From assembly GCA_045565015.1 (NCBI GenBank), contig JBJLGD010000003.1, forward strand, positions 8,462 through 72,461: 64,000 nucleotides of DNA, given 5' to 3'. Positions 9,586-16,653 of the stretch are shown here, one piece after another. This DNA is from GCA-2697345 sp045565015. GTDB taxonomy: Bacteria > Pseudomonadota > Alphaproteobacteria > Rhodobacterales > Rhodobacteraceae. The position numbers and the translations under genes are program-made. Under the pieces are notes generated by a model, which was not told where the DNA came from, made no database searches, and was given only the letters and a program-made list of their open reading frames with translations. Position 1 is the first letter of the stretch. Each line of letters starts with the position of its first letter.

Positions 9586-10452
9586 ATGTTTGAAGGATCA
9601 TTACCTGCATTGGTAACTCCTATGAAAAGGGGGGAAATAGATTTTAACGTGATTCAAGACTTAGTTGAGTGGCATATTTCACAAGGATCTAATGGCTTAG
9701 TACCCGTAGGAACTACTGGAGAGAGCCCAACATTAAGTCATGATGAACATAATAAAGTAGTAGAATGTGTGGTTAAAACAGCCGCTGGAAGAATACCAAT
9801 AATTGCTGGTGCTGGTTCAAATAATACTGCAGAAACAGTTCAATTAGTAGAGCACGCAAAACTAGCGGGGGCAGACGCAGCTCTCGTTGTTACACCCTAC
9901 TATAACAAACCAACTCAACACGGTATGATACAGCACTTCTCTGCTGCCGAAAAGTGCGGCTTACCAATAATTATATATAATATTCCACCTAGATCTGTAG
10001 TAGATATGACACCTGAAACCATGGGTGATTTAGCAAAACTTCCTAATATAATTGGCGTAAAAGATGCAACGGGCGACGTAGCAAGAGTATCTCTGCAAAG
10101 AATTAGTTGTGGAACTGACTTTATTCAACTGTCCGGTGAAGATGCCTCTGCTATTGGATTCAATGCGCAGGGTGGCGTTGGCTGTATAACCGTAACCGGA
10201 AACGTTGCTCCCAGGCTCTGCTCCCAAATGCAGAAAGCCACGTTGGTTGGGGATTTCAAAAAAGCTCTGGAATATCAAGATCTACTAATGCCACTCCATG
10301 ACGCAATCTTCGCGGAACCTGGAGTTGCCGGTGCAAAATATGGGCTGTCTGTATTGGGAAAATGTCCTCAAGAAGTTAGGTCTCCTCTTACTGAACTCAC
10401 CTCTAAAACAAAAAAATTAATCGAAAACGCAATTAAGCATGCCGGCTTATAA
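9586..10452 (+). CDS. dapA: 4-hydroxy-tetrahydrodipicolinate synthase
   Basis: Condenses pyruvate with aspartate semialdehyde, the first committed step to diaminopimelate and lysine. The 288-residue length is standard. Visible motifs are VPVGTTGESPTLSHDEH, the tyrosine segment VTPYYNKPTQHGM, IIYNIPPRSVVDM, and the Schiff-base lysine in IIGVKDATGD around residue 160. A clear AAGGAG lies 9 nt before the ATG. The upstream gap (9446-9585) must carry divergent promoters with slt; I could not pick out hexamers with confidence. smpB follows 65 bp downstream, after an A/T-only inverted repeat at about 10453-10472. Confidence 0.96.
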   Translation: MFEGSLPALVTPMKRGEIDFNVIQDLVEWHISQGSNGLVPVGTTGESPTLSHDEHNKVVECVVKTAAGRIPIIAGAGSNNTAETVQLVEHAKLAGADAALVVTPYYNKPTQHGMIQHFSAAEKCGLPIIIYNIPPRSVVDMTPETMGDLAKLPNIIGVKDATGDVARVSLQRISCGTDFIQLSGEDASAIGFNAQGGVGCITVTGNVAPRLCSQMQKATLVGDFKKALEYQDLLMPLHDAIFAEPGVAGAKYGLSVLGKCPQEVRSPLTELTSKTKKLIENAIKHAGL

Positions 10453-10517
10453 AAAAATTAAATTTTTTTATAGTCTAAGTGCTTTTAACAATGGAACGAA
10501 ACAGCGTAGATTGAATC

Positions 10518-10994
10518 ATGTCTAAAAAGACTGAAAATACAAACTATAAAATAATTTCAGAAAATCGACGCGCGCGTTACGATTATTTAATTGAAGACGA
10601 TATAGAATGCGGTATTTCTCTAGAAGGGTCAGAGGTTAAGAGTCTTCGAACTGGAAAAACTCAAATTGGAGAAAGCTACGCATCAGTTGAGAATACTGAA
10701 TTATGGCTGGTAAATTGTTATATCCCTCCATACACTCAGGCGAACGCTTTTAATCATGAGGAACGTCGAAGGAGAAAACTTCTAGTCTCAAAGAAGGAAC
10801 TCTCTAAATTATGGTCTGCAACACAAAGGGACGGTATGACGCTCGTACCCCTAGTTTTATACTTCAATCATAAAGGTAGGGCAAAAATTAAGCTTGGGTT
10901 AGCAAAAGGAAAAAAAATATCTGATAAGAGAGCAACTGAAGCAAAAAGAGATTGGCAAAGACAAAAATCACGTCTCTTAAAGGAGCACACTTAG
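10518..10994 (+). CDS. smpB: SsrA-binding protein SmpB
   Basis: Binds tmRNA and delivers it to stalled ribosomes for trans-translation. The 158-residue sequence starts with ENRRARYDYLIEDDIECGISL, has LEGSEVKSLRTGKTQIGESYA in the OB-fold, and the HEERRRRKLLVSKKEL segment. It ends in the basic tail KGKKISDKRATEAKRDWQRQ, which mimics the mRNA channel contact and folds on the ribosome. Length and motifs are normal. No tmRNA gene (ssrA) is seen in this window. A second rescue factor, arfB, lies 3 kb downstream. Confidence 0.96.
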   Translation: MSKKTENTNYKIISENRRARYDYLIEDDIECGISLEGSEVKSLRTGKTQIGESYASVENTELWLVNCYIPPYTQANAFNHEERRRRKLLVSKKELSKLWSATQRDGMTLVPLVLYFNHKGRAKIKLGLAKGKKISDKRATEAKRDWQRQKSRLLKEHT

Positions 10995-11024
10995 ATGGTG
11001 AAAATATAGTCATATGAGGTAGAA

Positions 11025-11873
11025 ATGGATGATAATTCTAATACATTAATATCAACAGACTGGTTAGCATATAACCTTAAAAACCCAAATGTTCGTATAA
11101 TTGATGCATCTTGGTACTTGCCTGATATGAATAGAAATCCGAAGGAGGAATATGATAAGCAGCACATCCCAGGGGCGCGATTTTTTGATATTGATGAGAT
11201 TTGTGATCCACAATCTGAACTCCCACATATGGTACCATCACCCGAAAAGTTTGTATCTCGGATTAGAGCTATGGGAATTGGAGACAAACACAAAATAATT
11301 ATTTATGATGGTGCAGGTTTATTTTCTGCAGCTAGAGTTTGGTGGCTTTTTAAATTAATGGGCAAGGTAGAAGTATCAGTGTTAGATGGTGGATTCCCAA
11401 AATGGTTGAAAGACGGGTATCCCTCAGATAACCAACAAGTTGTGATGAGAGATCAACATATGACTGCTGAATTTCATGAGGCTTTAGTTAAAAACGTTAC
11501 TCAGGTGTCTGCTGCATCAAAACTAGGTAATCATGAAATTTTAGATGCGCGAGGTCCTGGCCGTTTCGCAGGGAAAGATCCAGAACCTAGGAAAGGTCTA
11601 AGAGCAGGTCGCATACCAGGATCGAAAAATATTCATTATAAGGATCTTTTAAATCATAATGGTACTATGAAGGATAAAAATAGTCTTTTTAATATATTTA
11701 AAATTGCAAAAGTTGACTTTGAAAAACCAATCATAACCACCTGTGGATCGGGGGTTACAGCTGCAATAATATCTCTCGCACTAGAAATTATTGGGCAAAA
11801 AAATCATTCACTTTATGATGGGTCGTGGACAGAGTGGGGCCAATTCGACCAATTACCAATCGAAGTTGGTTAA
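11025..11873 (+). CDS. sseA: 3-mercaptopyruvate / thiosulfate sulfurtransferase (tandem rhodanese)
   Basis: Two-domain rhodanese of 282 residues. The N-terminal domain (about 10-140) contains VRIIDASWYLPDMNRNP and GARFFDIDEICD; its position equivalent to the active cysteine is DGAGLF, without cysteine. The C-terminal domain (about 165-280) carries the active loop TTCGSGVTAA with catalytic Cys near residue 239. The CGSGVT loop favours 3-mercaptopyruvate as donor over thiosulfate (CRKGVT in classical rhodanese). It moves sulfane sulfur in cysteine catabolism. The next gene begins 4 nt after its stop, so both are likely one transcript. Confidence 0.93.
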   Translation: MDDNSNTLISTDWLAYNLKNPNVRIIDASWYLPDMNRNPKEEYDKQHIPGARFFDIDEICDPQSELPHMVPSPEKFVSRIRAMGIGDKHKIIIYDGAGLFSAARVWWLFKLMGKVEVSVLDGGFPKWLKDGYPSDNQQVVMRDQHMTAEFHEALVKNVTQVSAASKLGNHEILDARGPGRFAGKDPEPRKGLRAGRIPGSKNIHYKDLLNHNGTMKDKNSLFNIFKIAKVDFEKPIITTCGSGVTAAIISLALEIIGQKNHSLYDGSWTEWGQFDQLPIEVG

Positions 11874-11877
11874 TCTT

Positions 11878-13062
11878 ATGTTTGAGAATTTAGTTTTGCC
11901 GCAGCCTGACGAAATACTAGAGTTAATGCATAAGTTTAGAGACGATACTAGACCGGATAAGCTTGATTTAGGTGTCGGTGTTTATAAAGACCATTTGGGT
12001 AATACACCAATCATGGAAGCAGTAAAGAAGGCAGAAAAAACGTTATGGGAAAAAGAAAGTACCAAGAGTTATGTAGGCCTTACTGGTGATCCTTTTTTTC
12101 ATAAAATGATGATAAATCTTATTTTGGGTCCAACCTTTGATGAAGAGCGCACTGCGGCTGCAGCGACACCAGGAGGCACCGGCGCCCTGAGGCAAGGTCT
12201 CGAGTTAATAAAAATAGCAAATCCCAACGCGACTATATGGCTCAGCAATCCAACATGGCCAAATCATCCATCAATTGTAGAGTATTTACAGCTAAAGTCT
12301 TCGGAGTATAGTTATTTCAACTTCAAAAACAAAACTGTGTCTTTCGATGCTATGCTAAAAGACCTTTCAGAGGCCAACAGTGGTGATATCGTGTTGTTGC
12401 ATGGTTGTTGTCATAACCCTACTGGAGCAAATTTAGTTCAAACTCAATGGGAAATTTTAGGGGATTTTTTAAACAAGAAAAATTTAATACCACTTATTGA
12501 TATTGCTTATCAAGGGTTTGGTGACGGTATAGAGGAAGATAGTCTAGGGGTTAGATCTTTGGTAGACTTGGTGCCAGAAGCTATTATTGCTTCAAGCTGT
12601 TCTAAAAATTTTGGTATATATCGAGAACGAACAGGAATTATAATTGTAACTTCTGACGAGAAGAAGCAAAAAACTACTAATCAAGGTATATTAGCTTACT
12701 TAAATCGCAATAGCTTCTCATTTCCTCCTGATCACGGGTCCAAGATTGTTTCGATCATTTTAAGTGACGCACATTTAAGAAAAAACTGGGAGACAGAACT
12801 AAATGGTATAAGAACAAGCATGCAAATAAACAGAGAATTACTAGTCCGAGAGCTAAGTAATAGAATAGGATCAGATCGATTTGGGTTTTTGTCTGAACAT
12901 AGAGGTATGTTTTCTTTATTAGGCGCCTCTCATGAACAAGTACAACAATTACAAGCCCAGCATGGGGTATATATGGTTTCTGATAGCCGTATGAACATAG
13001 CCGCTCTGAGTAAAAAAACTATACCTCTATTAGTAGACGGAATTGTCGCAGTCGGTATATAA
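11878..13062 (+). CDS. Aromatic amino acid / aspartate aminotransferase, class I (TyrB/AspC type)
   Basis: PLP-dependent transaminase of 394 residues in the AspC/TyrB subgroup. Characteristic blocks are KLDLGVGVYKDHLGNTPIM, GLTGDPFFHKMM, PGGTGALRQGLE, LLHGCCHNPTGANL, the FGDGIEEDSLGVRSLV segment and the PLP lysine in ASSCSKNFGIYRERTG. The open frame also runs back to an ATG at 11791 inside sseA, but similarity begins only with FENLVLPQPDEIL, so I use the ATG at 11878, 4 nt after the sseA stop. The sulfurtransferase-aminotransferase pairing suggests cysteine to mercaptopyruvate (transamination) followed by sulfur transfer; that is inference. Oxaloacetate/glutamate and aromatic activities are equally possible. 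Confidence 0.9.
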   Translation: MFENLVLPQPDEILELMHKFRDDTRPDKLDLGVGVYKDHLGNTPIMEAVKKAEKTLWEKESTKSYVGLTGDPFFHKMMINLILGPTFDEERTAAAATPGGTGALRQGLELIKIANPNATIWLSNPTWPNHPSIVEYLQLKSSEYSYFNFKNKTVSFDAMLKDLSEANSGDIVLLHGCCHNPTGANLVQTQWEILGDFLNKKNLIPLIDIAYQGFGDGIEEDSLGVRSLVDLVPEAIIASSCSKNFGIYRERTGIIIVTSDEKKQKTTNQGILAYLNRNSFSFPPDHGSKIVSIILSDAHLRKNWETELNGIRTSMQINRELLVRELSNRIGSDRFGFLSEHRGMFSLLGASHEQVQQLQAQHGVYMVSDSRMNIAALSKKTIPLLVDGIVAVGI

Positions 13063-13075
13063 TGTTTTATATTGT

Positions 13076-13095
13076 AGGTTTTAGTTAAACCTTTT
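13076..13095 (+). terminator. Weak terminator-like hairpin after the aminotransferase gene
   Basis: AGGTTT (13076-13081) and AAACCT (13087-13092) form a 6-bp stem with a 5-nt loop, followed by only three or four T. It lies 14 bp after the stop of the sseA-aminotransferase unit and 60 bp before the queuosine-precursor transporter gene. Short stem and short T-run make it weak. Confidence 0.35.
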
Positions 13096-13156
13096 AAAGG
13101 CAACCTGTCTAAAAAAAGAGTCAAGTCTCCGCAACCTTGTAAAAACGGAATATTTT

Positions 13157-13792
13157 ATGAAAAAAATCATACCAGGAATTTTAGCTATGACCCTGATTGT
13201 CGTAGCTTCTAATATTTTAGTCCAATATGTATTATTTGATGGCTGGCTAACGTGGGGTGCTTTTACCTATCCCTTAGCTTTTTTAACTACAGACATAATG
13301 AACCGTGTATATGGTCCATCAGTAGCTAGAAAAATTATTTTAGTTGGGTTCTTTACAGGAATATTATGTTCTCTGGTTGGTACGCAAATAGAAAATGATT
13401 ACGGACCACTTGTAACTTTAAGAATTGCGATTGCATCGGGTCTTGGGTTTATCTCGGCTCAATTTATAGATTTAGCCATTTTTGAGAAATTTAGAAGAGC
13501 TAACTGGTGGAAGGCCCCCCTAATATCATCCATAGTCGGCTCATTCGTGGATACTACTTTGTTCTTTAGTGTCGCATTTTCAAAAAAACTTTCTTGGATT
13601 GAGCCTTCAAATGATGTATCTTGGGCGAGCGATTTAAGGGCTATCTTTGATTTTGGGCCGCAATTACCTTATTGGGTAGGGTTAGGTTTGGCCGACTACG
13701 GAGTAAAGTTAGCCATCGCGATTATAGCCCTCTTTCCTTTCAGCATAATTGTAAAAAAGTTAATGCAGGACTCAAAAAACACTTTGAGTTAA
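13157..13792 (+). CDS. yhhQ: Queuosine-precursor transporter, VUT/YhhQ (DUF165) family
   Basis: Inner-membrane importer of 211 residues with about six hydrophobic segments. Family markers are the AFTYPLAFLTTDIMNRVYGP motif, GTQIENDYGP, the SAQFIDLAIFEKFR motif and SIVGSFVDTTLFFSVAF. E. coli YhhQ takes up preQ0/preQ1 for synthesis of queuosine at tRNA position 34. No queuosine genes lie nearby, so salvage by this protein is inferred from family membership. The 94-bp upstream gap was inspected for a preQ1 aptamer and none was convincing. Confidence 0.9.
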   Translation: MKKIIPGILAMTLIVVASNILVQYVLFDGWLTWGAFTYPLAFLTTDIMNRVYGPSVARKIILVGFFTGILCSLVGTQIENDYGPLVTLRIAIASGLGFISAQFIDLAIFEKFRRANWWKAPLISSIVGSFVDTTLFFSVAFSKKLSWIEPSNDVSWASDLRAIFDFGPQLPYWVGLGLADYGVKLAIAIIALFPFSIIVKKLMQDSKNTLS

Positions 13793-13844
13793 GTACATAA
13801 TGTGTCAAGTTAAATTAACCGTAAACAAATGAAAGGAGGTGCCT

Positions 13845-13901
13845 ATGTCTAGAGTTAAATGGAACCAGAAGGTTGTAAAAATCTCGGAGGTAGAATTATA
13901 A
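13845..13901 (+). CDS. 18-residue leader peptide upstream of arfB
   Basis: Small ORF encoding MSRVKWNQKVVKISEVEL, ending in TAA. It is preceded by AAAGGAGGT (13832-13840) five nt before the ATG, the strongest ribosome-binding site I noticed in this window. Its stop codon lies inside the base of a short hairpin (13900-13913), one strand of a possible antiterminator. A second GGAGGT occurs inside the ORF at 13886-13891. I do not recognise the peptide. It has only one Trp and no run of a single amino acid, so if it acts in attenuation, translation or termination itself is the more likely signal. It may be translated for its own sake; too short to prove by reading. Confidence 0.55.
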   Translation: MSRVKWNQKVVKISEVEL

Positions 13902-14004
13902 GGGCAGCCCCTTAAATTCAGTTGAGGTTTTTGGTTTTTCCAAAACACCTTCATCCATAAAATTCGAAGGGTTGCCTCCTAGAAAGGCAGCCCTTTCTTT
14001 TTTT
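13900..14004 (+). promoter_or_regulatory. Attenuator-like leader of the arfB operon (hairpin / antiterminator region)
   Basis: Three elements are visible. A 5-bp hairpin, AAGGG/CCCTT with loop CAGC, lies at 13900-13913. A middle hairpin lies at about 13925-13950. A terminator stem lies at 13967-13995. The 5' arm of the terminator (13967-13977) can instead pair with 13902-13913: 11 pairs with one bulged base. GGCAGCCC occurs at 13903-13910 and again at 13986-13993, so two copies compete for one partner. A ribosome finishing the leader ORF would cover the first copy and leave the terminator free. The pairing is read from sequence; regulation is inference. Confidence 0.55.
13967..14004 (+). terminator. 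Intrinsic terminator immediately upstream of arfB
   Basis: An 11-bp stem (13967-13977 with 13985-13995, one G-T pair) and a 7-nt loop are followed by TTTCTTTTTTTT-type sequence to 14004. This is the best rho-independent terminator I found in the window. It ends 16 nt before the arfB ATG, so arfB can be transcribed from upstream only by read-through; I see no convincing promoter between. Confidence 0.75.
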
Positions 14005-14020
14005 GGCGTAGATAATTCTT

Positions 14021-14443
14021 ATGATTAAAGTTTCTAATACTATCACAATAGAGCCATGGGAGGTCATCGAGACTTTTAGTATATCTCAAGGGCCTGGTGG
14101 ACAAAATGTTAATAAAGTTTCTACGGCAGTAGAGCTAAGGTTTTTCGCATCTACTTCACCTAACTTAACTCCAGTTATAAAATCTAAACTTAAAAAGATC
14201 TCTGGAAGCAACTGGACTTCTAATGGGATTTTAATAATAAACGTTCAGCAAACTAGGTCTCAATATAGAAATAGGATAATAGCCAAAAAAAAACTTAAGG
14301 AACTTATTTTAGAGGCTAGTCAGGTCAAAAAAAAACGCGTGCCTACGACACCGTCTTATGGGGTAAAAGAAAAGAGGATGATACAAAAGAAAAGCCGTGG
14401 TTTAATTAAAACGCTTCGCAAAAGGGTTAATTATGATGAATGA
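14021..14443 (+). CDS. arfB: Alternative ribosome-rescue factor ArfB (peptidyl-tRNA hydrolase, YaeJ type)
   Basis: Release-factor-like hydrolase of 140 residues that frees peptides from ribosomes stalled without a stop codon. The catalytic GGQ is in SQGPGGQNVNKVSTAVELRF (about residues 22-42). The C-terminal 35 residues are strongly basic (KKKRVPTTPSYGVKEKRMIQ), the tail that enters the empty mRNA channel. The ATG has no Shine-Dalgarno sequence, and a terminator ends 16 nt upstream. The class III aminotransferase gene overlaps its 3' end by 11 nt, giving an arfB-aminotransferase-kinase operon. smpB at 10518 shows the organism also has trans-translation. Confidence 0.93.
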   Translation: MIKVSNTITIEPWEVIETFSISQGPGGQNVNKVSTAVELRFFASTSPNLTPVIKSKLKKISGSNWTSNGILIINVQQTRSQYRNRIIAKKKLKELILEASQVKKKRVPTTPSYGVKEKRMIQKKSRGLIKTLRKRVNYDE

Positions 14444-15698
14444 AATTTTATCAAGAAGAAATAAACTTTTAGGAGAAAATTTTCCAACATTTTACGAAAA
14501 CCCAGTTCACTTAATTAAAGGTGAAGGGGTTTGGCTTTATGGAGCTGACGGAAAAAAATATCTTGATTGCTATAACAATGTCCCACATGTGGGTCACTGT
14601 CATCCTAAAGTGGTTGACGCAATAGCAAATCAAGCAGGAATTTTAAATACTCATACCAGATATCTTCATGAAGGAATATTAGATTATGGCGAAAATCTTT
14701 GTTCAAAATTTTCAAAAGAACTTGACCAATTAATAATGGTTTGTACCGGTTCAGAAGCAAACGATATCGCTCTGAGAATGGCACAAGCTATGACTGGAAA
14801 GTCGGGATTTATAGCAACCGACAACACATATCATGGTAACACTAGTTTGGTTTCGCAAATTTCAGCACGTCGACCACCGATAGGAGGCTATAATGACAAC
14901 ATAAAACTTGTACCAGCTCCAGAAAGTATAAATCCTCTAGGCGGCACCTATAACACTCAAGTAGATCTTTTCACAAAAAATATTGAAGTCGCAATCAGTG
15001 AGTTAGAAAAAGATGGGTTTGGTTTTGCTGGTTTCATGTTTTGTCCAATTTTTGCAAATGAAGGTTTTCCAACAGTAAAACCAGGTTTTTTAGATAATAC
15101 TGTAGAGATTATAAGAGATGCAGGGGGGCTTTTGCTTTGTGATGAAGTTCAACCAGGTTTTGGTAGGATTGGGACACATTGGTGGGGTCACGAATGGTTA
15201 GGTTTTCAACCTGATGTAGTAACACTAGGAAAACCAATGGCAAACGGACATCCAGTTGGAGCTGTTGTTACTCGTAAAGATATTATGAGTAGTTTTAGAT
15301 CTGCGTTTGGTTACTTCAATACATTTGGAGGTAATCCAGTGAGTTGTGCAGCAGCAACGGCAACTTTACAAGTTATTGAAGAAGAAAACTTAGTAGAGAA
15401 TGCTAGAATTATTGGTAAATATTCCCTTGAGAGATTAAAGAATATCTCCAATCCTTTGATTCAAGATGTAAGAGGTAATGGACTATTCTTTGGAGTGGAG
15501 TTCGTCGATTTAGCTGGCCAACCAGCAACAGAATTTACCAGTAGAGTTGTTGAGGAAATGCAACAAAACGGTGTTTTACTTAATAGTATAGGTAGGCATC
15601 GTAATACACTTAAAATGCGTCCACCAATGCCATTCTCAAAAGACAACTCCGATCTAGCAATAGATACACTAGAATTTGTTTTAGAAAAGCTCACTTAA
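14433..15698 (+). CDS. Class III aminotransferase-fold protein, phospho-lyase-like (AGXT2L-type)
   Basis: PLP enzyme of 421 residues. The N-terminal block LDCYNNVPHVGHCHPKVVDA closely resembles the ethanolamine-phosphate and 5-phosphohydroxylysine phospho-lyases (LDCINNVAHVGHCHP). Others are TGSEANDIALRMAQA, YHGNTSLVSQIS, LLLCDEVQPGFGRIG and the PLP lysine in VVTLGKPMANGHPVGA. Start ATG 14433 (or 14436) overlaps arfB. A kinase gene follows with a TAATG overlap, matching the kinase-then-lyase logic known for hydroxylysine breakdown. Likely reaction: elimination of phosphate and ammonia from a phosphorylated amino alcohol. Substrate is not decided by sequence; an ordinary omega-transaminase is the alternative. 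Confidence 0.8.
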   Translation: MMNEILSRRNKLLGENFPTFYENPVHLIKGEGVWLYGADGKKYLDCYNNVPHVGHCHPKVVDAIANQAGILNTHTRYLHEGILDYGENLCSKFSKELDQLIMVCTGSEANDIALRMAQAMTGKSGFIATDNTYHGNTSLVSQISARRPPIGGYNDNIKLVPAPESINPLGGTYNTQVDLFTKNIEVAISELEKDGFGFAGFMFCPIFANEGFPTVKPGFLDNTVEIIRDAGGLLLCDEVQPGFGRIGTHWWGHEWLGFQPDVVTLGKPMANGHPVGAVVTRKDIMSSFRSAFGYFNTFGGNPVSCAAATATLQVIEEENLVENARIIGKYSLERLKNISNPLIQDVRGNGLFFGVEFVDLAGQPATEFTSRVVEEMQQNGVLLNSIGRHRNTLKMRPPMPFSKDNSDLAIDTLEFVLEKLT

Positions 15699-16648
15699 TG
15701 GAGGATACAAAATTAATTAGTTCGGTAATTAATGTTTCTACTGCCTGGGGGGGGGTAAAAGAAAAACCCAAGTTAGTAAAAAATAGAGAAAATATCGTTC
15801 TTGACATAACCTTAAATTCTGGACGAAGGGCTGCTTTCAGGTTCCATCGACCAGGCTATCAATCTTCACAAGCTATAATATCAGAACTTATGTGGATGGA
15901 GGCTCTAAGAAAACAAAAGTTTCCGTGTCCGAGCCCGATTAGAACACTAAATCAAGATTTAATTATTGAAACAAAAGGCCAAAGGACGGCCTCCATAATT
16001 GAATGGGTTGGAGCCTCTGAATTAAAGGAAAGAATTTTCACTTCTAATGAAAAAGAGATCATTTCTATATTTAAAAATCTAGGGAAAATAACAGCAGAAC
16101 TCCACAACATTACAGACGAGATCAATACTAATTCCTTTATTCGACCCAGATGGGATGAAGATGAATTTTTTGGTGATAACCCCGCTTGGGGGAAATATTG
16201 GGAGAATCCGTCCTTAAGTAAGGAAGAATCAGAACTAATTTATAAAGTAAAAAATGAATCAAAACTTTTACTGCGAAAAATTCACAATGGTGACAAGGGT
16301 TTGATTCATGCAGATTTACTTGAAGAGAATATTTTAGTGGGAAATCAAAAATTATGGGTAATTGATTTTGATGATTGCGGATTTGGTTTTCGCGAATACG
16401 ACTTAGCTACATTATTAATACAACATTTAAATAACAGATATTTCAATTCAGCGAAGCTTGCACTAATAGAATCTTACAACAAATTCAGAAAAAACTTTCA
16501 AACTCACATAGATGCAATTAACTTTTTTATGATGGTAAGAAGTTTGGTATCATGTGGGTGGGGGAACTCTAGATTCCCTTTAGAATCCTCTGTGCATCGC
16601 GAACAAGCAGAACGCGCCTTAGCATGTTTGGAATTATTTAATAGGTGA
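15698..16648 (+). CDS. APH-family kinase, hydroxylysine-kinase-like
   Basis: Small-molecule kinase of 316 residues in the aminoglycoside/choline/hydroxylysine kinase fold. The catalytic loop is GLIHADLLEENILV (His-x-Asp...Asn) near residue 205, followed by the metal-binding LWVIDFDDCGFGFREYDLA. Its ATG overlaps the stop of the aminotransferase as TAATG, so the pair is translationally coupled. By analogy with HYKK plus phospho-lyase it would phosphorylate the hydroxyl of an amino alcohol. A run of nine G (15747-15755) sits about 50 bp into the gene, encoding AWGGV, very unusual in this AT-rich DNA. The frame is intact as sequenced. Confidence 0.8.
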   Translation: MEDTKLISSVINVSTAWGGVKEKPKLVKNRENIVLDITLNSGRRAAFRFHRPGYQSSQAIISELMWMEALRKQKFPCPSPIRTLNQDLIIETKGQRTASIIEWVGASELKERIFTSNEKEIISIFKNLGKITAELHNITDEINTNSFIRPRWDEDEFFGDNPAWGKYWENPSLSKEESELIYKVKNESKLLLRKIHNGDKGLIHADLLEENILVGNQKLWVIDFDDCGFGFREYDLATLLIQHLNNRYFNSAKLALIESYNKFRKNFQTHIDAINFFMMVRSLVSCGWGNSRFPLESSVHREQAERALACLELFNR

Positions 16649-16653
16649 GAGTC

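Noticed and set aside
10453..10475. A/T-only inverted repeat after dapA as a terminator
   Set aside because: No G/C pairs in the stem, so stability is too low to call; smpB follows closely.
11791..11877. Extended N-terminus of the class I aminotransferase inside sseA
   Set aside because: The added residues do not resemble the family; ATG 11878 right after the sseA stop gives the normal length.
13063..13156. preQ1 riboswitch before the queuosine-precursor transporter
   Set aside because: I could not find the short stem with the A-rich tail of the preQ1-I class, only a weak terminator-like hairpin at 13076.
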